From JBEEOW01 sp041191405 (lineage in GTDB: Bacteria; Bacteroidota; Bacteroidia; Cytophagales; UBA9547), in the NCBI GenBank assembly GCA_041191405.1, contig JBEEOW010000007.1:62001-126000 (forward strand): a DNA stretch of 64,000 nt. The letters run 5' to 3'. Both the position numbers and the translations under genes were made by a program. The notes under the pieces were generated by a model. It ran no database searches, had not been told where the DNA came from, and saw only the letters and a program-made list of their open reading frames with translations. Shown in pieces: positions 19,086 to 28,486 of this stretch. The stretch's first letter is position 1. Each line of letters starts with the position of its first letter.

Positions 19086-19296
19086 TTTTTAAGTTTGTAT
19101 TAATTATATCAATATTATTCTTCTTTGTAGGTCTAATTATACCCTGTTTATTGCTCATCATCCCGTCTTGGCTATAATCGTCTTTTGCATGATTAAGACC
19201 AAAGTTATGTCCCATCTCATGTGCAACTAAGTCTTTCTCATCAGCTCCATGCTCGGCTACATTTATATCTATAGGGTTCTTTCCAAAAACTTCATC
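19069..19296 (-). pseudogene. C-terminal remnant of a metzincin-type zinc metallopeptidase
   Basis: On the minus strand 75 codons read without interruption to TAG at 19069 and contain LVAHEMGHNFGLNHAKDD, the complete HExxHxxGxxH zinc motif of metzincins, followed by a methionine-containing turn (DGMMS). There is no start codon. The frame is cut at 19297, exactly where REP-like copy D begins, and upstream in the repeat it hits a stop codon. The pro-region and signal peptide are missing, so it is a truncated gene. The end overlaps the start of the 18573 gene by 17 bases. Confidence 0.8.
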
Positions 19297-19403
19297 ATTT
19301 CCGCTCCTCGAGTTCTTCCCTAACCACTTACACTACTGCAAGATAGTGTAGCTATTCGATATTTACAATGTCGAATATTTGCAATCCACATAAACAGTTT
19401 TTA
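19297..19403. repeat. REP-like palindromic repeat, copy D
   Basis: Second copy of the 18186 unit, with a shorter centre. It interrupts the metzincin frame on its left side and lies 75 bases before the sirtuin gene on its right. Confidence 0.75.
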
Positions 19404-19478
19404 ATTAAACCATTTATTTATTCATTTAAACATTCAAAAAATCAATTAATACATTAATTTTAATGAAAATTTTAACTT

Positions 19479-20162
19479 ATGAAAAATTTAGTAGTTCTAA
19501 CAGGTGCAGGTATAAGTGCCGAAAGTGGCATAAAAACTTTTAGAGATTCTGACGGATTATGGGAAGGACACGATGTAATGGAAGTGGCTACTCCTCAAGG
19601 TTTTGCGAAGAACCCTGCGTTGGTTTTAGAGTTTTATAACCAACGTAGAAAACAAGCTCTTGAAGTAAAACCAAATGGTGGTCACATAGGTTTGAAAGAC
19701 TTAGAAAAACATTTTAATGTATCAATCATTACCCAAAATGTAGATTCATTACACGAACATGCAGGTTCAAAAAATGTACTTCATTTACATGGAAAATTAG
19801 ACGAAAGTAGAAGTACTAAAAACCCTGATTTAGTGTATAAATTAAATTCTTGGGAGCTTAACTTAGGAGATAAATGTGAATTAGGTTCTCAACTTCGCCC
19901 AAATATAGTATGGTTTGGTGAGGCGGTTCCAGCCATTGAGGGTGCAATAGAAATTGTAGCCAAAGCTGATATTTTCGTCATAATTGGTACATCATTAGTT
20001 GTTTACCCAGCCGCAAGTTTGATTGATTATGTTCCTAAAAAAGTGCCAGTTTATGTAATTGACCCAAATAAACCCTCACTTACAAATATCAAACACAATA
20101 TAACTTTTATTGAAGAAATGGCTAGTGTTGGGGTGGAAAAATTAAAGGGTTTGATAATATAA
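19479..20162 (+). CDS. cobB: SIR2-family NAD-dependent protein deacylase
   Basis: Removes acyl groups from protein lysines using NAD. The 227 residues have GAGISAESGI (NAD loop), TQNVDSLHEHAG, catalytic H104 in HLHGKL, and RPNIVWFGE. FYNQRR places Tyr53 and Arg56 where SIRT5/CobB-type (class III) sirtuins bind succinyl or malonyl groups, so desuccinylation is likely. The zinc module is reduced: only one cysteine (KCELGSQLRP) is in the region that normally holds four, a form known in several Bacteroidota. It starts at ATG 19479 and is convergent with menD. Confidence 0.92.
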   Translation: MKNLVVLTGAGISAESGIKTFRDSDGLWEGHDVMEVATPQGFAKNPALVLEFYNQRRKQALEVKPNGGHIGLKDLEKHFNVSIITQNVDSLHEHAGSKNVLHLHGKLDESRSTKNPDLVYKLNSWELNLGDKCELGSQLRPNIVWFGEAVPAIEGAIEIVAKADIFVIIGTSLVVYPAASLIDYVPKKVPVYVIDPNKPSLTNIKHNITFIEEMASVGVEKLKGLII

Positions 20163-20190
20163 GGGCGATTGAACTCCCTTATATTATCAA
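20151..20190. terminator. Bidirectional terminator between sirtuin gene and menD
   Basis: A perfect 15-bp stem (20151-20165 with 20176-20190), loop 10 bases, which includes the sirtuin stop codon and is followed by a T-rich stretch. Confidence 0.8.
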
Positions 20191-20197
20191 TTTAATT

Positions 20198-21877
20198 TTA
20201 AAAACTCTTCCCAATTTTATATTTTTCCCAAAATGCTGCATTGATCAATTTGTCGGTTTCAATTTCTAAAATAGAAGCTGAATCTGATTTTAAAAATGCA
20301 GCTATTTGAACATCAAATGATTCATAATCATTTGCAAAATAGTAGTTTAAACCAAAATCACTTGCTGTATTTTTAGCATTTAGTTTTTGATTGGTTTCAA
20401 AATAAGTATCTATTTCAGGCTGAGTACTTGGGCCATCAATTAACCTAAAAATACCTCCAGCATGATTATTTAAAATAATAACTTTTAAATTACTTGGAAT
20501 ATGATTGTGCCAAAAAGCATTTCTATCATAAAAGAAAGCTAAATCGCCAGTAATCAATACATTAGGTGCATTATTTACAAGTGCATTTCCTAAAGCTGTA
20601 CTTGTACTACCATCTATTCCACTTGTACCTCTATTGCAATAAATTGGTATATAATTTTTGATACCAATAATATTCACATACCTAACAGTCATACTATTAG
20701 ATAAATGTAAATGACAATTCGTTGGAATTTTAGGCAATATTTTGGCTATTACCGAAAACTCATTAAAACTTGTTTCCTCTTTAATTTTTCTATTGATATA
20801 ATCCTCTGCATCTTCATTGAGTTCTTCCCATTGATTTGCATAATCCATACTAAACGAAATTTTATTGTTCAATATGGCTTGTGATATTTGTGTAAAAAAT
20901 GAATCAGCAGAAACTTGAATATGCTTTGTTAATTGTTGAAACGAATCAGGCGCAACAATTTCCTCAGAAACATGCCATTGTGCTTTTGCTTTGTATTTTC
21001 TTAGGAAATTTTTTAAACCTTTTGACAACACTTGTCCGCCAAATGTAATCAATAAATCTGGTTGTAAATCTTGCAAACTATCCTCTCCTATTGCATTTAT
21101 AAAAATGTCATGATGACTAACTACATTTTCTAATGAATGACAATTAGCTATAGAATCTGCAACTAAAACAGCCTGCGAACTTAAAGTAAACGAAAATAGA
21201 GAATCCAACAAATGATTATTTATTGGCGATTGTCCAGCAACAATCAATACTTTTGAATATTGTTTTAACTCAGTTATTAATGAGTTAATTTCTAAATTTT
21301 TACTTGTATCTTGAATTTCAATAACTCTTGGAGCATTATCAAAAACAATTTCATCATTGCTGTATAATGGTTCCCTTAAAGGAACATTTACATGAACTGG
21401 ACCTTTAGGCGATTGATTTGAATGATTAATTGCCTCATTAAGCGTCCTATTAATAAACCATTGAGCATCTGAATTTGAGTAATCTTCTGGTAATTGATAT
21501 GATTGTTTTACGTGTTTTCCAAAAATATTTTGCTGAAAAATAGTTTGTCCATCTTGTTGAGCAATCCATTCTGTTGGTCTATCAGCAGTTAGTAAAAGTA
21601 AAGGAATATTTCTAAAAAATGCTTCGGCAACAGCAGGTGCAAAATTATAAACCGCTGATCCACTTGTACATATTAAAGCAACCGTATTATTACTCGCTTC
21701 AGCCATACCCAAAGCCACAAATGCAGCAGCACGTTCATCAGGGATAACAAAAGTTTCAATTTCAGGATGACGAGCAAAAGCAATTGTTAATGGAGCGCAT
21801 CTTGAACCCGGACACATAACTACTTTATTTACTTTTTTAGCTGCGCAAAGAGATGCGATATTGTAAATTGCTTTCAT
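20198..21877 (-). CDS. menD: SEPHCHC synthase (menaquinone biosynthesis)
   Basis: Thiamine-diphosphate enzyme that joins isochorismate and 2-oxoglutarate for menaquinone synthesis. The 559 residues show the N-terminal substrate region PGSRCAPLTIAF, the catalytic glutamate loop PDERAAAFVALGMA, the TSGSAVYNFAPAVAEA and LTADRP segments, the mid-domain and the TPP/Mg motif TGDLAFFYDRNAFW with LNNHAGGIFRLI. The length is normal. No other men gene is adjacent. Two small gaps downstream of aroA hold a short secreted protein gene and a heptamer array, so cotranscription with aroA is possible but unproven. Confidence 0.96.
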   Translation of the reverse strand: MKAIYNIASLCAAKKVNKVVMCPGSRCAPLTIAFARHPEIETFVIPDERAAAFVALGMAEASNNTVALICTSGSAVYNFAPAVAEAFFRNIPLLLLTADRPTEWIAQQDGQTIFQQNIFGKHVKQSYQLPEDYSNSDAQWFINRTLNEAINHSNQSPKGPVHVNVPLREPLYSNDEIVFDNAPRVIEIQDTSKNLEINSLITELKQYSKVLIVAGQSPINNHLLDSLFSFTLSSQAVLVADSIANCHSLENVVSHHDIFINAIGEDSLQDLQPDLLITFGGQVLSKGLKNFLRKYKAKAQWHVSEEIVAPDSFQQLTKHIQVSADSFFTQISQAILNNKISFSMDYANQWEELNEDAEDYINRKIKEETSFNEFSVIAKILPKIPTNCHLHLSNSMTVRYVNIIGIKNYIPIYCNRGTSGIDGSTSTALGNALVNNAPNVLITGDLAFFYDRNAFWHNHIPSNLKVIILNNHAGGIFRLIDGPSTQPEIDTYFETNQKLNAKNTASDFGLNYYFANDYESFDVQIAAFLKSDSASILEIETDKLINAAFWEKYKIGKSF

Positions 21878-21883
21878 TTTTTT

Positions 21884-21962
21884 AGTATTAGGTATTAGGT
21901 ACTAAGTACAAAGTATTTGAAAAATAAAATCTTAAGTCTAATGTCTATAATCTTAAGTCTAA
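21884..21962. repeat. Degenerate heptamer array
   Basis: AGTATTAGGTATTAGG units on the left and AATCTTAAGTCTAATGTCT units on the right, period about 7, upstream of menD. Confidence 0.75.
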
Positions 21963-21963
21963 A

Positions 21964-22302
21964 TTAAAAGTGTTTTCTTTCTGAAATTACCCTTCCATGT
22001 AATTGCATCAATTTAATATATTCAGGCTCAGCAATAATTAACTGAATAGAATAATCACGCATTAAACTAAACCCATGATTGGTTACAAAGACCTTATTTC
22101 CATATAAATCTTTTGCCCAAAAATCTACATTTAAATATTGCCATGAACCACTATACTTCAAAACAAAATTACCTGTAACAGGATAAGTTACAGGTAATAA
22201 ATCTTTAGTAATTTGCGAATATGAATTAATATTGAATAAAAACATCAATACAATAAATGAAAATAAATTCCTTAATTTAAAGTATTGAGTTTTTAATCTC
22301 AT
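21964..22302 (-). CDS. Small secreted protein of unknown function
   Basis: 112 residues with a signal peptide (hydrophobic FSFIVLMFLF, cleavage probably after YSQ). The mature domain of about 80 residues is rich in aromatic residues and predicted beta-strands (FVLKYSGSWQYLNVDFWAKDL). I know no function. It begins 7 bases after the aroA stop on the same strand, so it is probably cotranscribed with aroA, although no functional link is apparent. Confidence 0.6.
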   Translation of the reverse strand: MRLKTQYFKLRNLFSFIVLMFLFNINSYSQITKDLLPVTYPVTGNFVLKYSGSWQYLNVDFWAKDLYGNKVFVTNHGFSLMRDYSIQLIIAEPEYIKLMQLHGRVISERKHF

Positions 22303-22309
22303 TTTATAT

Positions 22310-23545
22310 TTAATTATTTATGATTGAAAAACCTACAGATTTTAAATCATTCCAATAACCTGGATATGATTTTTTTACAACATCAGGTTCTTCGATAATC
22401 ACATCACCTACCAATGCCAATGGAGCAAATGCCATTGCCATTCTGTGGTCATCGTAAGTATCAACTATTTGATTATCAATTTTAAAACTATCACTTTCAA
22501 CCACAAAAACACCTTCTTCTGCTTCGTTCATGCTAGCACCAAATTTAGCTAATTCAGTTTGAATAGCATAAATTCTATCAGTTTCTTTGATTCTTAAACT
22601 CTCTAAACCTGATAATGATAACTTGATATTTTTTGCAGCTGCCACTACCGACAATGTTTGTGCAATATCAGGGCAGTGTGTAAAATCTATACTTACTTCT
22701 TTTTGATGTGGTATTTTAGTCAACACCACTCCTCTTTCATTGAAAGTTGATTTAACTCCTAGTGGTTGCATAATATCAACCAAAACTGAATCCCCTTGTA
22801 ATGAATTTTCTTTCAAACCTAGTAATTCAATACTTGTATTTTCATCAGCTAAAGCTACAATAGAATACCAATAACTTGCACCTGACCAATCAGATTCAAT
22901 TGTATATTCTTGCACTTTATATTGTTGTCCACCAGCAATATGAATTTCATTATTTACCCATTGGTGTTGTACTCCAAAATGACTCATTAAAACCAAAGTC
23001 ATATCCAAATATGGGCGAGAAGCAATTTTTCCGGTTAATTCAACAATCAAACCATCTTCAAACAAAGGTGCATTCATTAGTACAGCAGAAATATACTGAC
23101 TACTTACATCACCTTGCATGGTAATTTTGTTTTTCAATTTACCAGTATATGGCTTGATACTCAATGGCGGAAAACCTTCTTTTTGAAGATAATTAATATC
23201 GCAACCAATTGATTTTAAAGCTTCAGCTAAAATACCAATCGGACGTTCGCACATACGTGAAGTACCAGTCATGATGGTTTCACGTTTACTAATTGCTGTA
23301 AAAGCAGTTAAAAAACGCATTGTTGTACCAGCATCAATTACATCCAAAGTTACATCATTACTTGCTAAAAGTCTTTGCATAGTTTGTGTATCACGAGCTT
23401 CAGACAAGTTGTGAAGTGTACATTTATTTCCAGAAACTGCATTGATAATCAAAGCTCTGTTACTTTCACTTTTTGAAGAAACAAGTTTAACAGTTGCTTG
23501 AATAGACTTATTGGGTACTGATACTTTTATACTTGAATGTGACAT
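22310..23545 (-). CDS. aroA: 3-phosphoshikimate 1-carboxyvinyltransferase (EPSP synthase)
   Basis: Shikimate-pathway enzyme that condenses shikimate 3-phosphate with phosphoenolpyruvate. The 411 residues include K25 in SSKSESNRALI, the PEP loop DAGTTMRFLTAF (71-82), QGDVSSQYISA, the ESLRIKETDRI segment and DYDDHRMAMAFA. In the PEP loop the proline of the E. coli NAGTAMRPL motif (P101) is replaced by F78, a substitution seen by me in other Bacteroidota sequences. The length is slightly below the 427 residues of E. coli. It leads a probable unit with the 112-residue gene. Confidence 0.95.
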   Translation of the reverse strand: MSHSSIKVSVPNKSIQATVKLVSSKSESNRALIINAVSGNKCTLHNLSEARDTQTMQRLLASNDVTLDVIDAGTTMRFLTAFTAISKRETIMTGTSRMCERPIGILAEALKSIGCDINYLQKEGFPPLSIKPYTGKLKNKITMQGDVSSQYISAVLMNAPLFEDGLIVELTGKIASRPYLDMTLVLMSHFGVQHQWVNNEIHIAGGQQYKVQEYTIESDWSGASYWYSIVALADENTSIELLGLKENSLQGDSVLVDIMQPLGVKSTFNERGVVLTKIPHQKEVSIDFTHCPDIAQTLSVVAAAKNIKLSLSGLESLRIKETDRIYAIQTELAKFGASMNEAEEGVFVVESDSFKIDNQIVDTYDDHRMAMAFAPLALVGDVIIEEPDVVKKSYPGYWNDLKSVGFSIINN

Positions 23546-23731
23546 TGAATGCTATATAAATTTTGACATTTTTTTTTGAATTGGAATTAATAATTTCTAA
23601 TTCAAAATTTATTAATTATTTAACCAAATAGGAACATAGTTTCTTGAAAATATAAATCAAATTTCTAAGTTCTTATGTGTTTAATTTTAAATTACACTTA
23701 AGTGGATTTATTCTAAATCCTTTAGTGCTAA

Positions 23732-24520
23732 TTATTTAAAAGGAACATTTTGATTTCCTTCTTTCATAATATTAGGAGTTGCAAATGAACCAACTACGTT
23801 AGCTTTTAATGAAATTTTAGCATACTTAGTTACAATATCATTAGAAGTTATAGAAACCACTTCTTCTATTTCTCCAAGGTTTTTAGGGGTATAAATTAAT
23901 TCTAAAATTACAGTTTCTTTTGGTTTAATAGTTTCTTTTGAAATTTTGTATTCAATACAACCACAACCTGCCAAAATAGCGTTATTCAAAGGAATCTTCA
24001 AGTCGCTCATTCCTGTGTTTGTGATTTTAAACTTATAATTAACACGTTGACCTTTTTCAATTTTACCAAAATTGTAACTTACTTTATCTACAGTTAATCT
24101 TGGAGAAGCTTTTATTTCAGCAGCTGTGTATTTATTTTCTTCTTTTTTCTCAACAATACCTCTGATATAGATAGTTTTATTAGTTTCGTTTGTTGCATTT
24201 GAAACAACAGCAATACTTTTATTGAATACACCTAATCTACCTTGACTATTGTAAGATGCTTTGATTAAACCTGTTTTTCCAGGCATAATTGGCTCTTTAC
24301 TCCACTCAGGAGTAGTACATCCGCATGAAGGTTGAACAGATGAAATAACCAATGGAGCTGAACCAGTGTTGGTTACTTCAAAAGTAAATGATGCTTGTAC
24401 ACCTTCTTCAACAATTCCAAAATCGTGGCTTTCTGTTTTGAATTTAATTGTTTGAGCAATAGAATTATATCCTAAAAATAAGGACATTACAGCTAGGGCA
24501 CTTATTCTTTTATAGTTCAT
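23732..24520 (-). CDS. Secreted protein with two DUF1573 (ASH-like) domains
   Basis: 262 residues with a signal peptide (ends at IAQ). Two immunoglobulin-like DUF1573 repeats follow: the first about 25-125 (HDFGIVEEG, VQPSCGCTTPEW, GxIKASYNSQGRxGxFxK), the second about 145-245 (YNFGKIEKGQ, AGCGCIEYK). The paired Cys-Gly-Cys motifs are typical of the family. Such proteins are common in Bacteroidota envelopes and have no established function. It appears monocistronic. Confidence 0.85.
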   Translation of the reverse strand: MNYKRISALAVMSLFLGYNSIAQTIKFKTESHDFGIVEEGVQASFTFEVTNTGSAPLVISSVQPSCGCTTPEWSKEPIMPGKTGLIKASYNSQGRLGVFNKSIAVVSNATNETNKTIYIRGIVEKKEENKYTAAEIKASPRLTVDKVSYNFGKIEKGQRVNYKFKITNTGMSDLKIPLNNAILAGCGCIEYKISKETIKPKETVILELIYTPKNLGEIEEVVSITSNDIVTKYAKISLKANVVGSFATPNIMKEGNQNVPFK

Positions 24521-24720
24521 CTTTAAAGAAGATTTAAATTACAAATATTTATACTAAACAGATTTTGCTGTGTAAAAATAAGAAAAATTATAACATATTA
24601 ACGAATATATATTGAGAAATTGTGTTTCAAAGTAAATTTAATATTAGATAAGAAACTTAAAAGAAATAGCTTAAAATGATTAAAATCAATTAATTAAGTC
24701 AAAATTAATGCAAAAATAAT

Positions 24721-24760
24721 CGAAAACTAACACTTCGACTACGCTCAGTGAACGTTTTCG
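24721..24760. terminator. Dispersed palindrome, probable terminator of helicase operon
   Basis: Outer stem CGAAAAC/GTTTTCG encloses the near-palindrome CACTTCGACTACGCTCAGTG. On the minus strand it follows the helicase stop and is followed by ATTATTTTT. A close relative of the core is at 42274-42293. This core is a familiar dispersed repeat in Bacteroidota genomes. Confidence 0.65.
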
Positions 24761-24768
24761 AGTATTTT

Positions 24769-27700
24769 TCATCGTATCAAACTATATCCAAAATGATGTT
24801 TCATCGACAATCCTGATTGCCAATGTGTATTTAACTTATTTTGAGGTACTTCAATTGCTCCATTTTGTGCATTTTGAGCCCAAACTAAGTAATTTTTCAA
24901 CAATGAAATTCCTTCGTGTTTGGCAGTTTCGGTTTGTAATTGGTTTGGATCAAAACTGATAAAAATATCCATTTTTGATTTAGCTCTTGTAATAGCAACA
25001 TTCAATCTTTTTTCACCATTTTTTTGCGACAATGAACCAAATTGCATTTTAAAATTCCCTTTTTTATCTGGTGCATAAGCAACTGATAATAAAACTATAT
25101 CTGCTTCATCACCTTGTACGTTTTCAATATTTTTATTGAATACTATTACATCAGTTGAAATCTTTTTTTCATTTATTGCTTGCTCAATTTTTTGTTGAAT
25201 TAACTCTTGTTGGTTAAAGTTGAAACTAATAAACCCAATTGATTTTTTACCTAAATTATAATATTCAATTGCTTTATTTACAACCTGTTCTGCTTCAAAT
25301 TCATTGCTTCTATTTTCCCAAATTCCAACATTATTTTGATGAACTTGAATAGGGAAATTAACATTTTCACTGATTCTAGAAGTAAAATTCAATTTACTCT
25401 TATAAAAATGTTCATTTGAAAAGGCTATTAAACCATAATTTTCACTCCTATAATGGTTTTGCAAATAAAATTCAGGAAAATATCTAGCACAAAGTTCTAA
25501 ATAAGATTCAACTTCTAATGTTGGGGAATCTTCTTCATCTTCATCGCCTTCCCACCTATTTTGGTACAATGTACTTGGGCTCAATTGCTGACTATCACCC
25601 GCAACAACAATTTGCTTACCTCTGAAAATCAACGGAAAACCTCGTTCAGAAAAACATTGAGAAGCCTCATCAACAATTACTACATCAAAATACTGCTCCA
25701 AAGGAAAAATTGCTGAAATAGTTTCTGGAGAAGCCATCCAACATGGTAAAAGTTTGAAAATATCGGCTTCATTTTCTGCAATTAACTTTCTAATTGGCCA
25801 AATATTTTTCTTTTTATTTACCTGATGTTTTAATTCTCTGTATGAAACTACATTCGTTAATCTATTGTATTGTAAGTGTTTATATGTTTGTTCTTTAAGT
25901 CTGATTGATACAATTCTCTCAGAAAGAGTTTGTTTTTCTTTAATCAAATGTTTCAGTTCTTTACTTAACTCTTGTAACTGATTATTTTGTAATAAATTCA
26001 ACGCTGGATATGAATAAAATGCTTGTTTTAGCCATTTTCGTTCAAACTCCAGTACAACATTTTCAATTGATTCATTTTCAATTAGTTTAAAAAGTTTTTT
26101 CTCATTAACACTTAAAGCATTAAAATTTATATCTATTTGTTGAAATAAATTGAAATACTGATTTAAATAAGAAATTACTTCATTTAATCCTTCTTCATTT
26201 AATTGCGCTAATGCTATTACCTGATTTTCAGTTAGTGTAGTTAATAAATTAGCATTCAATACTTTTAAATTCAATAACTGTGAAATTAATTCTTGAACCT
26301 TTTTAGTAAATACTTGAATATTTTCAGATTTAAATAAATACTCATAACTAATTGAATTTGTGCTAAATAACTTCTTTAATTCAATTAACTGAGTTAAATT
26401 ATCAATTCGAGTTACTATTTCTATCAAACTATTTTCAGAAATTGAACTAGAAATACCTGAAAAAATAGAGTTTTCAATTGTTTCTGTTATTTTTTTGCAA
26501 TTTTCTAAATGTGTATGTACTTTTTTAATATCATCAATTGATTTAAAACTAAGTGAGTTTTTAGTTAAATACAATTGTAATTTTTTGTTTTTATTACTTG
26601 AAAAAGTATGTAATGCTTTCATTAGCAAACTTTTATCATGCCATAAAATAGCATCATTTGTTTCTTCAAGTAGTAAATTTATTTCATCTAAAGTTGATGG
26701 TATTTCAAGTTTTACTTCTTTTTCTTTTGCTTGAAATGAAGTGATAGCTTTATTTAATTTATTTAAATCAGTTATCTTTTTTAAAGCATTTTTATCTAAA
26801 AGTATGTTCAATATTTCATTTAAATCACTGTTTAAAAGTGATTTAAGTTTCAATAATTGTTCAAGTTCAACATTTAAAAGTGATTCAGAATTGATATCTT
26901 CTTGATCAATATTTAAAATGCTTGAAATATTTTTCAAAGCTTGTTTGTAATCAGTAATATTCTGATTTAAGTTGTTAAAATCAATATGATCAAAAACATG
27001 CTTGCGAACTTTCCAAAAGTAATGTTTTGGAGCTTGTTTTAGTAAATTTTGAACTTCAACTATATTTGTCAAAGCATCAGATAAATCAAAGATTGACAAT
27101 GCATTAGCTAACTCATCTGAAATTATATCCTTGTTTGAAATATGATGATTTACTTTTTGCCAAAGTTCCTCTACATTATAGCCACAAGGCAAAATTTTAA
27201 AATAAGCATCTTTAAAATCGTCTAACTGTAGCGTAATTTGTTCACTTCTCTTGGCATTAATTACAAAGTTTCTTTCAAGTGCAATAGTTTCATAACCAAG
27301 CGTACTTTGCTTTAACTCTTCAAGTTTATCTATTTGATTAGCAATACTTTTATATAATGATTCTCTATCATAAACATGGTCGTGAACCAATGCCACAAAC
27401 GAGTCTGCTTCTATCGATTTTAACCTTTGCAGAATAACCTCAAGTGCTACTTTTTTCTCTGAAGCAACCAATACTTTTTTGCCTTGAGAAACCAATTGAC
27501 ATATTAAATTGGCAATTAACTGCGATTTACCCGTTCCAGGTGGACCTTGAACTACAACACTTTTGCCATGTTGCACAGCTTTAATGATATTTTCTTGAAA
27601 AATATCAATTTTAAATGGTGTAACTATTTGTTCTTCACGAACTTTATTGATAAAATTTAAATCATTTTGGTTATGTTGATTTTGAAAAAAATGCTCAAAA

Positions 27701-28482
27701 TAATTATCAATAGAAGGGTAATTAAATTTTTGCTCAATTAATTCGTAATCATTGTTTTGTATATTTCCAAGTAAAGGAAACATACCAATTACTGCTTCTG
27801 GAAATAGTTTTAATATCCCTTCGTTGTAAAATAACTCAAAATCATTCTTTTTATAATTTAAAAAATGTTCAAGTTTTAAAGAGAATAAGTCTCTGTTAAA
27901 CTGAATGTTAAACCCTATTTCTTTAAGTATATTAAATAGATGGGTTATGAATGAAGTTGCGTCCGTTGGTGCATCATTAAATGCTTTATTTAGAATATCG
28001 TAATTTAGCTTTGATTTAGTATTTTTTTGATAAGCTAACAACAAACTTTCATTCCATTGAATATCTCCATGCAATTGCAGAAACCAACCTTTTTCATCTT
28101 GTTCTAAAGTTGTTTGCCATAATAACAATGGCGCTCTTAAATATTGATTATCACCGAAATTTCCATGTAAAAATGGCCATGCTAAATACAATTCATGGCT
28201 ACCATTTTCATTTAACAAATAATTCGCTCGTCGTTGAATTTGACGTAATTTATTTGAAACAGTGTTATTTGATGCATCTCTTGGGTCAAAAACAGGTGCA
28301 ATAAAAACTCTTTTATTACCTTCGATAAATGAATTAATAATACCAAACGAATCACTCCCATTTAAAAAATCTAAATTTTTCAAATCCAAGTCATTAGCTG
28401 TAAGTCGGGGTAAAAATATAAGTTTATTACTCGCCCCAAGGTTAGCTAATCTTCGCTGATATGTTAAAACATCGTTTTGCAA
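24769..28482 (-). CDS. DUF4011-like superfamily 1 helicase
   Basis: A 1237-residue cytoplasmic protein. The N-terminal region (about 1-170) resembles DUF4011 (LxNLGASNKLIFLPRL, ELYLAWPFLHG, RAPLLLWQTTLE). Walker A is QGPPGTGKSQL near residue 313. A long predicted coiled-coil insert (about 470-880) splits the helicase core. Walker B IVDEASQCF and the GDSQQLSPS and NHYRSE motifs follow near 935-1010, and the C-terminal core has VQGDEADIVLLS and NVAITRAKSKMDIF (motifs V and VI), as in Dna2/UPF1-type enzymes. No nuclease domain is fused at the end. Relatives are found in defence islands and elsewhere. It begins 4 bases after the stop of the preceding DUF3857 gene, so it is third in that unit. Confidence 0.85.
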   Translation of the reverse strand: MQNDVLTYQRRLANLGASNKLIFLPRLTANDLDLKNLDFLNGSDSFGIINSFIEGNKRVFIAPVFDPRDASNNTVSNKLRQIQRRANYLLNENGSHELYLAWPFLHGNFGDNQYLRAPLLLWQTTLEQDEKGWFLQLHGDIQWNESLLLAYQKNTKSKLNYDILNKAFNDAPTDATSFITHLFNILKEIGFNIQFNRDLFSLKLEHFLNYKKNDFELFYNEGILKLFPEAVIGMFPLLGNIQNNDYELIEQKFNYPSIDNYFEHFFQNQHNQNDLNFINKVREEQIVTPFKIDIFQENIIKAVQHGKSVVVQGPPGTGKSQLIANLICQLVSQGKKVLVASEKKVALEVILQRLKSIEADSFVALVHDHVYDRESLYKSIANQIDKLEELKQSTLGYETIALERNFVINAKRSEQITLQLDDFKDAYFKILPCGYNVEELWQKVNHHISNKDIISDELANALSIFDLSDALTNIVEVQNLLKQAPKHYFWKVRKHVFDHIDFNNLNQNITDYKQALKNISSILNIDQEDINSESLLNVELEQLLKLKSLLNSDLNEILNILLDKNALKKITDLNKLNKAITSFQAKEKEVKLEIPSTLDEINLLLEETNDAILWHDKSLLMKALHTFSSNKNKKLQLYLTKNSLSFKSIDDIKKVHTHLENCKKITETIENSIFSGISSSISENSLIEIVTRIDNLTQLIELKKLFSTNSISYEYLFKSENIQVFTKKVQELISQLLNLKVLNANLLTTLTENQVIALAQLNEEGLNEVISYLNQYFNLFQQIDINFNALSVNEKKLFKLIENESIENVVLEFERKWLKQAFYSYPALNLLQNNQLQELSKELKHLIKEKQTLSERIVSIRLKEQTYKHLQYNRLTNVVSYRELKHQVNKKKNIWPIRKLIAENEADIFKLLPCWMASPETISAIFPLEQYFDVVIVDEASQCFSERGFPLIFRGKQIVVAGDSQQLSPSTLYQNRWEGDEDEEDSPTLEVESYLELCARYFPEFYLQNHYRSENYGLIAFSNEHFYKSKLNFTSRISENVNFPIQVHQNNVGIWENRSNEFEAEQVVNKAIEYYNLGKKSIGFISFNFNQQELIQQKIEQAINEKKISTDVIVFNKNIENVQGDEADIVLLSVAYAPDKKGNFKMQFGSLSQKNGEKRLNVAITRAKSKMDIFISFDPNQLQTETAKHEGISLLKNYLVWAQNAQNGAIEVPQNKLNTHWQSGLSMKHHFGYSLIR

Positions 28483-28486
28483 ATTA

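Noticed and set aside
18573..19296. Single frameshifted gene joining the protease remnant and the 170-residue gene
   Set aside because: The remnant has its own stop and the downstream frame begins with its own signal peptide, so they are two genes.
17218..19478. Repeats considered as a CRISPR array
   Set aside because: The repeats are about 110-127 bases, only two copies per family, and not evenly spaced; no cas genes are present.
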